Source of the DNA: Micromonospora globbae
GTDB lineage: Bacteria; Actinomycetota; Actinomycetes; Mycobacteriales; Micromonosporaceae
Reading direction: 5' to 3'
DNA length: 64,000 nucleotides
Assembly (NCBI RefSeq): GCF_003610785.1
Contig: NZ_RAQQ01000012.1
Coordinates: 124,001 to 188,000, forward strand
Below are positions 32,280-40,435 of the stretch, piece after piece. The first letter of the stretch is position 1. Every line of letters begins with the position of its first letter. Under the pieces are notes generated by a model. It was not told where the DNA came from and did not search any database. It saw nothing but the letters and a program-made list of their open reading frames with translations. Position numbers and translations under genes: made by a program.

Positions 32280-33050
32280 ATGAGTCAGCACCGTCACCCT
32301 GGCGCGCCCGGTAGCGCCGGTGCCGTACCGGCGCTTCCGGACCTGCCCGAGGCGACCGTCGCGCGGCTCCCGGAGTATCTCCGCGCCCTGCACAACCTCG
32401 CTGACACCGGCCACGAGACGGTTTCCAGCGAGGGCCTGGCCACCGCCGCCGGGGTCAACTCCGCCAAGCTCCGCAAGGACCTCTCCCACCTGGGCTCGTA
32501 CGGCACCCGCGGGGTCGGCTACGACGTCGCCGTGCTGATCGGTCAGATCGAGTCGGTGCTCGGGCTGACCCAGAACCGGGCGGTCGCCCTGGTCGGCGTG
32601 GGTAACCTCGGTCACGCCCTGGCCGGCTACGACGGCTTCGCGAGCCGCGGCTTCCGCATCGCCGCGCTCTTCGACGCCGACCCGGCGCGCGTGGGCGAGG
32701 AGATCAACGGCCTGGTCGTACGCCACATCGACGAGCTGCCCCGGGTCGCCGCCGAGGAGTCCATCGCCATCGGTGTGATCGCCACCCCGGCCGCCGCCGC
32801 CCAGCAGGTGGCCGACGAGCTGGTCGCGGTCGGCGTGACGAGCATCCTGAACTTCGCACCCTGCGTACTCTCGGTCCCGGAGGGGGTCGACGTGCGCAAG
32901 GTCGATCTCGCCATCGAGCTGCAGATCCTGTCCTTCCACGAGCACCGCAAGGCGTCGCTGACCGGATTGCCCGCCACCGGCGGCTCCGCCCTCACGGCCC
33001 TGCCCGGTGGGCTCGCGGCCACCGACTCCCAGGAGGCGATCGGCACGTGA
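32280..33050 (+). CDS. rex: Redox-sensing transcriptional repressor Rex
   Basis: 256-residue repressor that senses the NADH/NAD+ ratio. N-terminal winged helix (about 25-85) with VNSAKLRKDLSHLGSYGTRG; Rossmann domain with VALVGVGNLGHALAGY (about 100-115), FDADPARVGEEI and the C-terminal LQILSFHEH helix that swaps between subunits. NADH binding releases it from DNA. ATG 32280 gives the family N-terminus; the frame is open upstream to 32097 but that would include the promoter. The stop overlaps the hemA start (GTGA), placing Rex at the head of the haem operon as in Streptomyces. Confidence 0.95.
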   Translation: MSQHRHPGAPGSAGAVPALPDLPEATVARLPEYLRALHNLADTGHETVSSEGLATAAGVNSAKLRKDLSHLGSYGTRGVGYDVAVLIGQIESVLGLTQNRAVALVGVGNLGHALAGYDGFASRGFRIAALFDADPARVGEEINGLVVRHIDELPRVAAEESIAIGVIATPAAAAQQVADELVAVGVTSILNFAPCVLSVPEGVDVRKVDLAIELQILSFHEHRKASLTGLPATGGSALTALPGGLAATDSQEAIGT

Positions 33051-34390
33051 AACTCCTCGTCGTCGGCGCGTCCTACCGCACCGCCCCGGTCGCCACGCTC
33101 GAGCAGCTGGCGGTGCCCCCGGCGGAGCTGGGTCGCATCCTGGACCGGCTGGTCGCCCAGCCGTACGTGAGCGAAGCCGTGCTCGTCTCCACCTGCAACC
33201 GGGTGGAGGTCTACGCCTCCGTGTCCGGTTTCCACGGCGGCCTCGGCGACATCTGCGCCGTCCTGGCCGAGCACGCCCACTGCGCCCCGGGCGCGCTCGC
33301 CAACCACCTCTACGTGCACTACGACGCCGCGGCGGTCGACCACGTCTTCCGGGTCGCCACCGGGCTGGACTCGATGGTGGTCGGCGAGGCCCAGATCCTC
33401 GGCCAGCTGCGCGACGCGTACCACTGGGCCACCGACGCCGACTCGGCCGGCCGCCTGCTGCACGAGCTGATGCAGCAGGCCCTGCGGGTGGGCAAGCGCG
33501 CGCACGCCGAGACCGGCATCGACCGGGCCGGCCAGAGCGTGGTCACGGCCGCCCTGGGACTGGCCGCCGATCATCTCGACGGCGACCTCGCCGGCCGGCC
33601 GGCCCTGGTGGTCGGGGCCGGCGCGATGGGCTCGCTGGGCGTCGCGACGCTCTCGCGGCTCGGCGCCGCGCCGCTCACGGTCACCAACCGCGGGATCGAC
33701 CGGGCGGTCCGGCTGGCCGAGTCGTACGGGGCCACCGCCGTCCCGATGGCCGAGCTGTCCGCCGCGCTCTCCACAGTGGACATCGTAGTGGCCGCCACCG
33801 CGGCCATCGAACCGGTCCTCACCCGCGCGGTGGTGACCGCCGCGCTGGCCGAACGCGCCCCCGACCGCGGCCCACTGGTCCTGCTCGACCTCGCCGTGCC
33901 GCGTGACGTGGAGGCCGGGGTCGCCGAGCTGCCCGGGGTCGAGGTCATCGACATCGAGCGCATGGCCGCCCTGCTGGCCGACGGCGAGGCCGCGGGCGAC
34001 GCCGCCGCCGTCGAGCGCATCGTCAGCACGGAGGTCGATGCCTTCCTCACCTGGCTGCGCGGGGCCGACGTCGCTCCCACGGTCGCCGCCCTGCGCGGGC
34101 GCGCCGACGACGTGGTCAGCGCCGAGCTGCGCCGGCTCGCCCAGCGGCGGCCCGACCTCACCGACGACCAGCGCGCCGAGGTGGCCCGGACGGTGCACCG
34201 GGTGGTGCAGCGCCTGCTGCACCAGCCGACGGTGCGCGTCCGCCAGCTCGCCGCGGAGCCCGGCGGCGACCAGTACGCGGCCCTGCTGCGGGAGCTGTTC
34301 GACCTCCAGGTGCCGCAGACCTCGCCGGTCGACACCGTCCCCGACGTCGTGGAGACCGACCCCACCCCGCCCACCGGAGGTGAGCGATGA
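33047..34390 (+). CDS. hemA: Glutamyl-tRNA reductase
   Basis: 447-residue NADPH-dependent enzyme that reduces glutamyl-tRNA(Glu) to glutamate-1-semialdehyde, the first committed C5-pathway step to haem and cobalamin. The catalytic cysteine is Cys50 in VSTCNRVEVY; the FRVATGLDSMVVGEAQILGQ segment (about 100-120) and the NADPH-binding VVGAGAMGSLGVATL (about 185-200) are diagnostic. A C-terminal dimerisation helix region completes the normal length. GTG 33047 overlaps rex by 4 nt and the stop overlaps hemC by 4 nt. hemL is not in the window. Confidence 0.96.
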   Translation: MKLLVVGASYRTAPVATLEQLAVPPAELGRILDRLVAQPYVSEAVLVSTCNRVEVYASVSGFHGGLGDICAVLAEHAHCAPGALANHLYVHYDAAAVDHVFRVATGLDSMVVGEAQILGQLRDAYHWATDADSAGRLLHELMQQALRVGKRAHAETGIDRAGQSVVTAALGLAADHLDGDLAGRPALVVGAGAMGSLGVATLSRLGAAPLTVTNRGIDRAVRLAESYGATAVPMAELSAALSTVDIVVAATAAIEPVLTRAVVTAALAERAPDRGPLVLLDLAVPRDVEAGVAELPGVEVIDIERMAALLADGEAAGDAAAVERIVSTEVDAFLTWLRGADVAPTVAALRGRADDVVSAELRRLAQRRPDLTDDQRAEVARTVHRVVQRLLHQPTVRVRQLAAEPGGDQYAALLRELFDLQVPQTSPVDTVPDVVETDPTPPTGGER

Positions 34391-35376
34391 CCCCCCTGCG
34401 CCTCGGTACCCGGGGCAGCGCGCTCGCGATGGCCCAGTCCGGGCACGTCGCCGACGCGCTGACCGCGGCCACCGGACGCCCCGTCGAACTGGTCGAGATC
34501 GTCACCGCCGGTGACCGCTCGCACGCGCCGGTGCACCGTCTCGGCGTCGGCGTCTTCGTCTCGGCCCTGCGCGACGCGTTGGCCGCCCGCACCATCGACT
34601 TCGCGGTCCACTCCTACAAGGACCTGCCGACCGCGCAGACCGCCGGGCTGCACATCGCGGCGGTGCCGCCCCGGGAGGACCCGCGTGACGCGCTGGTCGC
34701 CCGGGACGGCCGTACGCTCGCGGAGCTGCCGCCGGGCGCGCGGGTCGGCACCGGCTCGCTGCGCCGAACGGCCCAGCTGCACGCCCTCGGGATGCAGCTG
34801 GACGTCACCCCGATCCGGGGCAACGTGGACACCCGCCTGGCGCGGGTGCTCGGCCCGGACGCCGACCTCGACGCGATCGTCCTGGCCCGGGCCGGGCTCA
34901 GCCGGCTCGGTCGGGCCGGCGAGATCACCGAGACGCTCGACCCGATGCTGATGCTGCCCGCGCCCGCCCAGGGCGCGCTCGCGGTGGAGTGCCGGGCCGA
35001 CGACACCGACATGATCGAGCTGCTCGCCGTGCTCGATCACGCACCGACCCGCGCCGCGGTCACCGCGGAGCGGGCGTTGCTGGCCACTCTCGAGGCCGGA
35101 TGCTCCGCTCCGGTCGCCGCCTACGCCGTCGTCGCCGAGGGCGAGCCCTCGGGCTCGGACGCCGAGGCCGCCGGTGAGGAGATCTACCTGCGCGGGGCGG
35201 TGATCAGTCCGGACGGCACCCGTGACCTCCGGCTGTCCCGCACCGGAACGCCCGCCGACGCGGCGGAGATCGGCAAGGCACTCGCCGCCGAACTCCTCGA
35301 CCTCGGCGCCGACACGATCCTCGGCCACGAAGGACACACCGGTCCGGGGACCCAGCAATTTGGGAGCACAGAATGA
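34387..35376 (+). CDS. hemC: Porphobilinogen deaminase (hydroxymethylbilane synthase)
   Basis: 329-residue enzyme condensing four porphobilinogens to hydroxymethylbilane. Start MTPLRLGTRGSALAMAQSGH is the family N-terminus. Conserved VHSYKDLPT, RRTAQL and IRGNVDTRLA loops bind the growing chain, and the dipyrromethane cofactor attaches to Cys239 in LEAGCSAPVAAYA. ATG 34387 overlaps the hemA stop (ATGA), and its own stop overlaps hemD the same way. Confidence 0.96.
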   Translation: MTPLRLGTRGSALAMAQSGHVADALTAATGRPVELVEIVTAGDRSHAPVHRLGVGVFVSALRDALAARTIDFAVHSYKDLPTAQTAGLHIAAVPPREDPRDALVARDGRTLAELPPGARVGTGSLRRTAQLHALGMQLDVTPIRGNVDTRLARVLGPDADLDAIVLARAGLSRLGRAGEITETLDPMLMLPAPAQGALAVECRADDTDMIELLAVLDHAPTRAAVTAERALLATLEAGCSAPVAAYAVVAEGEPSGSDAEAAGEEIYLRGAVISPDGTRDLRLSRTGTPADAAEIGKALAAELLDLGADTILGHEGHTGPGTQQFGSTE

Positions 35377-36953
35377 CCCGCACCCGTAAGCCCGTAGGCC
35401 GCATCGCGTTCGTCGGGGCCGGTCCCGGCGACCCGGGCCTGCTGACCCGCCGGGCGCACGACGCCCTGGTCGACGCGGACCAGGTGGTGTACGACCGGGG
35501 AGTCCCCGAGTCGCTGCTCGCGGCCGTGCGCGCCGAGGCCCGTGCCGACGCCGAGTTCACCCCGGCCGAAGGGGCGCCGGGTGACGTGGCCAAGGTGCTC
35601 ATCTCCGCGGCCCGCGCCGGGCAGAACGCCGTGCACCTCGTCGCCGGGGACCCGTTCGGCCACGACTCGGTGGTCAAGGAGGTGCAGGCGGTCGCCCGCA
35701 CCGCCGCCCAGTTCGAGGTGGTGCCGGGCGTGGGTCAGGCCGAGGGCGTCGCCACGTACGCGGGCGTGCCGCTGCCGGGCGTACGCACGGCGGCGGACGT
35801 CGAGGACGTCGGCGCGCTGGACTTCGAGGCGCTGGCCGCGGCCGTCGCCCGGGGTTCGCTGGCGCTCGCCGTGGACGCCGGTGACCTCGCGGCGGTCCGG
35901 GACGGGCTGCTCGCGGCGGGCGTGGACGGCGCCACGGCGGTCGGCGTGACCGGGGACGGCACCGGCGAGACGCAGTACACGACCACGTCGACGGTGGACA
36001 GCTTCGTGGCCGCCGCGCTCGGCTTCACCGGCCGGGTGGTGCTCACCCTCGGTGAGGGCGTCGGCGAGCGGGACAAGCTCAGCTGGTGGGAGAACCGGCC
36101 GCTGTACGGCTGGAAGGTGCTCGTGCCGCGTACGAAGGAGCAGGCCGGCGTGATGAGTGCCCGGCTGCGCGCGTACGGGGCGATCCCGTGCGAGGTGCCG
36201 ACCATCGCCGTGGAGCCGCCGCGCACCCCGGCGCAGATGGAGCGGGCGGTCAAGGGACTGGTCGACGGCCGGTACGCCTGGGTGATCTTCACCTCGGTGA
36301 ACGCGGTCCGCGCGGTCTGGGAGAAGTTCGCCGAGCACGGGCTGGACGCCCGGCACTTCGGCGGCGTCAAGATCGCCTGCATCGGCGACGCGACGGCCGA
36401 CGCGGTGCGCGCGTTCGGCATCCAGCCGGAGCTGATCCCGTCGGGCGAGCAGTCCTCCGAGGGCCTGCTGGCCGAGTTCTCGCCGCACGACGAGGTGCTC
36501 GACCCGGTCGGCCGGGTGCTGCTGCCGCGCGCCGACATCGCCACCGAGACGCTCGCCGCCGGGCTCACGGAGCGCGGCTGGGAGGTCGACGACGTGACCG
36601 CGTACCGGACGGTCCGGGCGGCGCCGCCGCCGGCCGAGATCCGCGACGCGATCAAGTCGGGCGGGTTCGACGCGGTGCTCTTCACCTCGTCCTCGACGGT
36701 CCGGAACCTCGTCGGCATCGCCGGGAAGCCGCACGCGCGTACAGTTGTGGCGGTCATCGGCCCGAAGACGGCGGAGACGGCGACGGAGTTCGGCCTGCGG
36801 GTCGACGTCCAGCCGCAGCACGCCTCGGTGCCCGATCTGGTGGAGGCGCTCGCCGCCTACGCCGTCGAACTGCGGGAGAAGCTCGCCGCCATGCCGGCGA
36901 AGCAGCGTCGCGGCTCGAAGGTGCAGGGGCCGACCGCCCTGAGGTTCCGGTAG
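35373..36953 (+). CDS. hemD: Uroporphyrinogen-III synthase with N-terminal SUMT-like domain
   Basis: 526-residue fusion. Residues about 8-240 have the SUMT (CobA) fold, starting IAFVGAGPGDPGLLTRRAHD, but key segments look eroded: YDRGV instead of YDxLV, AGDPFGHDSVVKE instead of GDPFxFGRGxEE, and PGVGQAEGVATYAGVPLPG. Residues about 250-510 form HemD, which closes and isomerises the D ring: VLVPRTKEQAGVMSARLRAY, VIFTSVNAVRAVW, GDATADAVRAFG and LFTSSSTVRNLVG are typical. HemD activity is confident; methyltransferase activity is doubtful. Such fusions are usual in actinobacterial hem operons. Confidence 0.92.
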   Translation: MTRTRKPVGRIAFVGAGPGDPGLLTRRAHDALVDADQVVYDRGVPESLLAAVRAEARADAEFTPAEGAPGDVAKVLISAARAGQNAVHLVAGDPFGHDSVVKEVQAVARTAAQFEVVPGVGQAEGVATYAGVPLPGVRTAADVEDVGALDFEALAAAVARGSLALAVDAGDLAAVRDGLLAAGVDGATAVGVTGDGTGETQYTTTSTVDSFVAAALGFTGRVVLTLGEGVGERDKLSWWENRPLYGWKVLVPRTKEQAGVMSARLRAYGAIPCEVPTIAVEPPRTPAQMERAVKGLVDGRYAWVIFTSVNAVRAVWEKFAEHGLDARHFGGVKIACIGDATADAVRAFGIQPELIPSGEQSSEGLLAEFSPHDEVLDPVGRVLLPRADIATETLAAGLTERGWEVDDVTAYRTVRAAPPPAEIRDAIKSGGFDAVLFTSSSTVRNLVGIAGKPHARTVVAVIGPKTAETATEFGLRVDVQPQHASVPDLVEALAAYAVELREKLAAMPAKQRRGSKVQGPTALRFR

Positions 36954-36970
36954 TCGTCCAGGAGGCACCC

Positions 36971-37954
36971 GTGCCGTACCCCGAGATCCGGCCCCGCCGG
37001 CTGCGCCGCACCCCGGCGCTGCGGCGGCTGGTCTCCGAGACCCGCCTCGACCCGGCCGAGCTGGTCGTGCCGATGTTCGTCAAGGAGGGCCTCACCGAGC
37101 CGCGTGCGATCGCGTCGCTCCCGGGGGTGCTCCAGCACTCCCGGGACTCGCTGCGGAAGGCCGCCGTGGAGGCGGTGCAGGCGGGCATCGGCGGGATCAT
37201 GCTCTTCGGCGTGCCCGCGGAGCGGGACCCGGCCGGTTCCGGCGGGATCGATCCGGACGGCATCCTCAACGTGGCGATCCGCGACGTCGTCTCCGAGGTG
37301 GGCGACGCCACCGTGGTGATGAGCGACCTCTGCCTGGACGAGTTCACCTCGCACGGGCACTGCGGTCTGCTCACCCCCGACGGCGAGGTCGACAACGACG
37401 CCACGCTGGGCGCGTACGCCGAGATGGCGGTGGCCCAGGCCGAGGCCGGCGTCCACGTGGTCGGGCCGTCCGGGATGATGGACGGCCAGGTCGGCGTGGT
37501 GCGCCGGGCGCTCGACGCCGCCGGCCACCAGGACGTGGCGGTGCTGGCCTACGCCGTGAAGTACGCCTCGGCCTTCTTCGGCCCGTTCCGGGACGCCGTC
37601 GAGTCGGCGCTGGAGGGCGACCGTCGGGCGTACCAGCAGGACCCGGCGAACCTGCGGGAGTCGCTGCGGGAGGTCGCGCTCGACGTGGCCGAGGGCGCCG
37701 ACATGGTGATGGTGAAGCCGGCGCTGCCGTACCTGGACGTGGTCTCCGCGGTACGCGACGCGGTGGACGTGCCGGTCGCCGCGTACCAGGTCTCGGGCGA
37801 GTACGCGATGGTCGAGGCGGCCGCCGCGAACGGCTGGATCGACCGGGAGCGGGTGATGCTGGAGACGCTCACGTCGATCCGGCGCGCCGGCGCCCAGATC
37901 ATCCTCACGTACTGGGCCGTGGAGGCGGCCCGGCTGCTCCGCGAGCGTTACTGA
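36971..37954 (+). CDS. hemB: Delta-aminolevulinic acid dehydratase (porphobilinogen synthase)
   Basis: 327-residue TIM barrel that condenses two aminolevulinates to porphobilinogen. Active-site lysines lie in VLAYAVKYASAFFGPFRDA and ADMVMVKPALPYLDV. The metal region reads MSDLCLDEFTSHGHCG, with Asp in place of one of the zinc cysteines, so it is probably a magnesium-type enzyme without the full three-cysteine zinc site. GTG 36971 has AGGAGG at ideal spacing, 17 nt after hemD. Its last 50 nt overlap the end of the convergent MFS gene. Confidence 0.95.
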   Translation: MPYPEIRPRRLRRTPALRRLVSETRLDPAELVVPMFVKEGLTEPRAIASLPGVLQHSRDSLRKAAVEAVQAGIGGIMLFGVPAERDPAGSGGIDPDGILNVAIRDVVSEVGDATVVMSDLCLDEFTSHGHCGLLTPDGEVDNDATLGAYAEMAVAQAEAGVHVVGPSGMMDGQVGVVRRALDAAGHQDVAVLAYAVKYASAFFGPFRDAVESALEGDRRAYQQDPANLRESLREVALDVAEGADMVMVKPALPYLDVVSAVRDAVDVPVAAYQVSGEYAMVEAAAANGWIDRERVMLETLTSIRRAGAQIILTYWAVEAARLLRERY

Positions 37955-39416
37955 CCGCCGGGTCGCCGCCGGCGGGCGGCGGGACCGGCCGGCCGGGTAG
38001 CCGCCGGCTGGTGAACCAGGCCAGCCCGAGCAGCACCGCGGAGACCGCCACCGCGAACTGCACGGACCACGCCAGCTCGGGCACGAGTCCGGCGCGGGTG
38101 ACCGGGTCGAGCCGCGCGACGGCGGCGATGCCCTCCCCGGCGAGTGCCGGTGCGGACCGGCCGGCGGCCCAGGAGAGCGCCGCGGCGATCAGCGCCGTGC
38201 CGGCTGCCACGGAGGTGTGCGACACCGTGGTGAGCAGCGTCGTGCCGGAGGGCAGGTCCGCCGGTGGCAGTGACCGGCTGGCCGCCGTCATGGTCGGCAT
38301 GAGGGTGGCGCCCATGCCCAGCCCGATGACCGCGCCGAGCACGGCGATCAGCGCGTACGACGTGTCGGCGTCCAGCACCAGGGCCCGCGCCACGGTGCCG
38401 GCCGTCGCCGTCGCGATGCCGAGACCGACCAGCCGGCGGGCGGACACCCGGTCCACGAGCCGGGTGGCCACCTGGAGCATGAGCCCGGTCGTCAGCGCCT
38501 GCGGGATCCCGATCACCCCGGCGAGGGTGGCGCTGTCGCCGCGCACGATCTGGACGTACGCCGGGATGGTCAGGAAGGCGCCGAAGTAGCCGGCGGCGAA
38601 CAGCGCCACCGTGCCGGCTCCCCCGGCCATGCCGGGCGCGCGGAGCACGGACAGCCGCAGCAGCGGGTGCCGGACGCGGCCGGCCCGGCGGACGAACGCG
38701 GCCACCAGCACGGCGCCGAGCGCCAGCGGGACCAGCACCGGGCCGCTGACCACACCGCCGCTCTCTCCGGTGAGGCTGAGCGCCAGCACGGCCAGGGTGA
38801 GGCCCGGGCAGAGCAGCAGGAGCCCGGTGACGTCCAGGGGAGCCGGTTCGCGGCGGGCCTCGGGCGGCGGCAGGAGCCGCCGGCCGAGCAGCAGCGCCGC
38901 CGCGCCGACCGGGAGGTTGATCCAGAAGATCCACCGCCAGGACGCGTGGTCGAGCAGCACCCCGCCGAGCACCGGCCCGATCAGCGGGCCGACCAGGACC
39001 GGCAGTCCCAGCAGGCTCATCATCCGGCCCCGCCGGTGCGGCGGCACCGCGGCCAGGGCGATCGTCATGCCGACGGGGTTGAGCAGCCCGCCGCCGAGAC
39101 CCTGCACGGCCCGGAATACGATCAGCGAGCCGATGTCCCACGCCAGCCCGGCCAGCACCGAGCCGGCCGTGAACAGCAGGAGCGCGCCGAGGTAGGCGGC
39201 GCGGGGGCCGTACCGCCCGATGACCCAGGCGGCCGTCGGCATGACGGCGACCAGCGCGAGGGCGTACGCGCTGGTCACCCAGCCGACCGTGGTCAGGTTC
39301 GTGTCGAGGTCCTCGACGAGGCGGGGCAGCGCCACGACGGTGACCGTGGTGTCGATCACCGCGAGCAGGCCGCCGAGGGTCAGGTACCAACCGAGGCGTC
39401 GTGTTCTGCCGTCCAC
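37905..39416 (-). CDS. DHA2-family MFS multidrug exporter
   Basis: 503-residue, 14-helix drug:H+ antiporter. N-terminal AVIDTTVTVVALPRLVEDLD is the DHA2 motif D1 region, VIGRYGPRAAYLGALLLFTAGS covers motif A, and LIGPVLGGVLLDHASWRWIF is motif C with the WRWIFxINLP signature. Efflux of hydrophobic drugs is likely; substrate unknown. GTG 39416 lies one base after the stop of the FMN reductase (TGACGTG), so the two are translationally coupled and share the MerR-type promoter. The 3' end is antisense to hemB over 50 nt. Confidence 0.88.
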   Translation of the reverse strand: MDGRTRRLGWYLTLGGLLAVIDTTVTVVALPRLVEDLDTNLTTVGWVTSAYALALVAVMPTAAWVIGRYGPRAAYLGALLLFTAGSVLAGLAWDIGSLIVFRAVQGLGGGLLNPVGMTIALAAVPPHRRGRMMSLLGLPVLVGPLIGPVLGGVLLDHASWRWIFWINLPVGAAALLLGRRLLPPPEARREPAPLDVTGLLLLCPGLTLAVLALSLTGESGGVVSGPVLVPLALGAVLVAAFVRRAGRVRHPLLRLSVLRAPGMAGGAGTVALFAAGYFGAFLTIPAYVQIVRGDSATLAGVIGIPQALTTGLMLQVATRLVDRVSARRLVGLGIATATAGTVARALVLDADTSYALIAVLGAVIGLGMGATLMPTMTAASRSLPPADLPSGTTLLTTVSHTSVAAGTALIAAALSWAAGRSAPALAGEGIAAVARLDPVTRAGLVPELAWSVQFAVAVSAVLLGLAWFTSRRLPGRPVPPPAGGDPAVSNARGAAGPPPRPST

Positions 39417-39417
39417 G

Positions 39418-40002
39418 TCAGCTCCCGTACGGTCGGGTCCGCCGGGCGGCGCGCAGCGCCTCGGCCCACCACACCAGCTCGGTCAGGGTCGCGTCGGCGG
39501 CCCGGCGCGTCGGCCCGTCGTCGACGAACCGGCCGGCCGCGTCGATCCGCTCCCACGGAGCGGTGAGCACCACGCCCGTGCGGGTGGTGGCCGCGTGCAG
39601 TTCGGCGAAGACCAGGCGCAACTGTTCGACGGCGCGGACGCCGCCGGAGCCGGCGCCGTACGAGACGAAGGCGACGGGCTTGCCCATCCACTCCCGGTGG
39701 TGCCAGTCGATGGCGTTCTTCAGTGCCGCCGGGAAGCTGTGGTTGTACTCCGGGGTGACCACCACGAAGCCGTCGGCCTCGGCGAGCCGGCCGGCGATCG
39801 GGCTGGCCGGGTTGCCGCCGGGCGGGGTGTCGGTGAGGGGAAGGGCCACCTCGGCGAGATCGATCAGGTCGGTACGGAGGTCGTCGCGTTCGGCGGCCCG
39901 GCCGACGAACCAGTCGGCGACGAGGCGGCCGATCCGCGGCCGGCGCACGCTGCCGACGAGCACGGCGACGGTGGGCGGTGAACTGGCTGCTTGCGTCGTC
40001 AT
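39418..40002 (-). CDS. NADPH-dependent FMN reductase-like flavoprotein
   Basis: 194-residue flavodoxin-like reductase: VAVLVGSVRRPRIGRLVADW binds FMN phosphate, TPEYNHSFPAALKNAIDW is the strongly conserved loop, and FVSYGAGSGGVRAVEQLR the next. These proteins reduce quinones, azo dyes, chromate or free FMN. ATG 40002 was chosen for the family N-terminus; the frame continues upstream into the MerR gene. The promoter has a MerR-type 19-bp spacer. First gene of a reductase-exporter operon. Confidence 0.88.
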   Translation of the reverse strand: MTTQAASSPPTVAVLVGSVRRPRIGRLVADWFVGRAAERDDLRTDLIDLAEVALPLTDTPPGGNPASPIAGRLAEADGFVVVTPEYNHSFPAALKNAIDWHHREWMGKPVAFVSYGAGSGGVRAVEQLRLVFAELHAATTRTGVVLTAPWERIDAAGRFVDDGPTRRAADATLTELVWWAEALRAARRTRPYGS

Positions 40003-40009
40003 GCACCCG

Positions 40010-40040
40010 ACGCTAAAACTGAAACAAATGTTTAAGTCAA
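40010..40040 (-). promoter_or_regulatory. MerR-type promoter of the reductase-exporter operon
   Basis: Minus strand -35 TTGACT (40040-40035), 19-bp spacer containing the dyad AAACATTTGTTT (40033-40022), then -10 TAGCGT (40015-40010). Over-long spacers with a central dyad are the hallmark of promoters activated by MerR proteins, and a merR gene is divergent here. Confidence 0.75.
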
Positions 40041-40062
40041 GGGTGACCAACGGAGGGCGCGA

Positions 40063-40410
40063 GTGAGCACGCTCACAGTCAGCGACGTGGCCCGAGAGAG
40101 CGGCGTCAGCGGCTCGGCGGTGCGGTTCTACGAGCGGCAGGGGCTCATCACGGCCGGCCGCACCAGCGGCAACCAGCGGCGGTTCGGGCCGGAGGCGGCG
40201 TGCCGGGTCCGGGTCGCCCGCGTCGCGCAGCGGATCGGCCTGAGCGTCGGTGAGATCCGGGAGCTGCTCGCCGCCCTGCCGCCGGACCCGGAGCCGGCCG
40301 ACTGGCAGGCACTGCACGAGCGGCTGACCGCCGAGGCGGAGCAGCGGATCCGTGAGCTGCACGCCGCCCTCGACGACATCCGCTCCGGTCGCAAGCTCTG
40401 CGAGCTCTGA
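40063..40410 (+). CDS. MerR-family transcriptional regulator
   Basis: 115-residue MerR protein: TVSDVARESGVSGSAVRFYE winged HTH, RQGLITAGRTSGNQRRFG, VARVAQRIGLSVGEIRELLA, then a dimerisation helix. The short C-terminus has a single cysteine (KLCEL), so it lacks a SoxR-type iron-sulphur cluster or a metal site with several cysteines; the ligand is open. GTG 40063 is preceded by GGAGGG. It is divergent from the reductase-exporter operon, whose promoter carries the matching dyad. Confidence 0.9.
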   Translation: MSTLTVSDVARESGVSGSAVRFYERQGLITAGRTSGNQRRFGPEAACRVRVARVAQRIGLSVGEIRELLAALPPDPEPADWQALHERLTAEAEQRIRELHAALDDIRSGRKLCEL

Positions 40411-40418
40411 CCCCGCGT

Positions 40419-40435
40419 CCGCCCCGATCGGGCGG
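40419..40435. terminator. Short hairpin between merR and the GNAT gene
   Basis: CCGCCC (40419-40424) and GGGCGG (40430-40435) around CGATC, in the 25-bp gap between convergent genes. Small but well placed. Confidence 0.4.
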
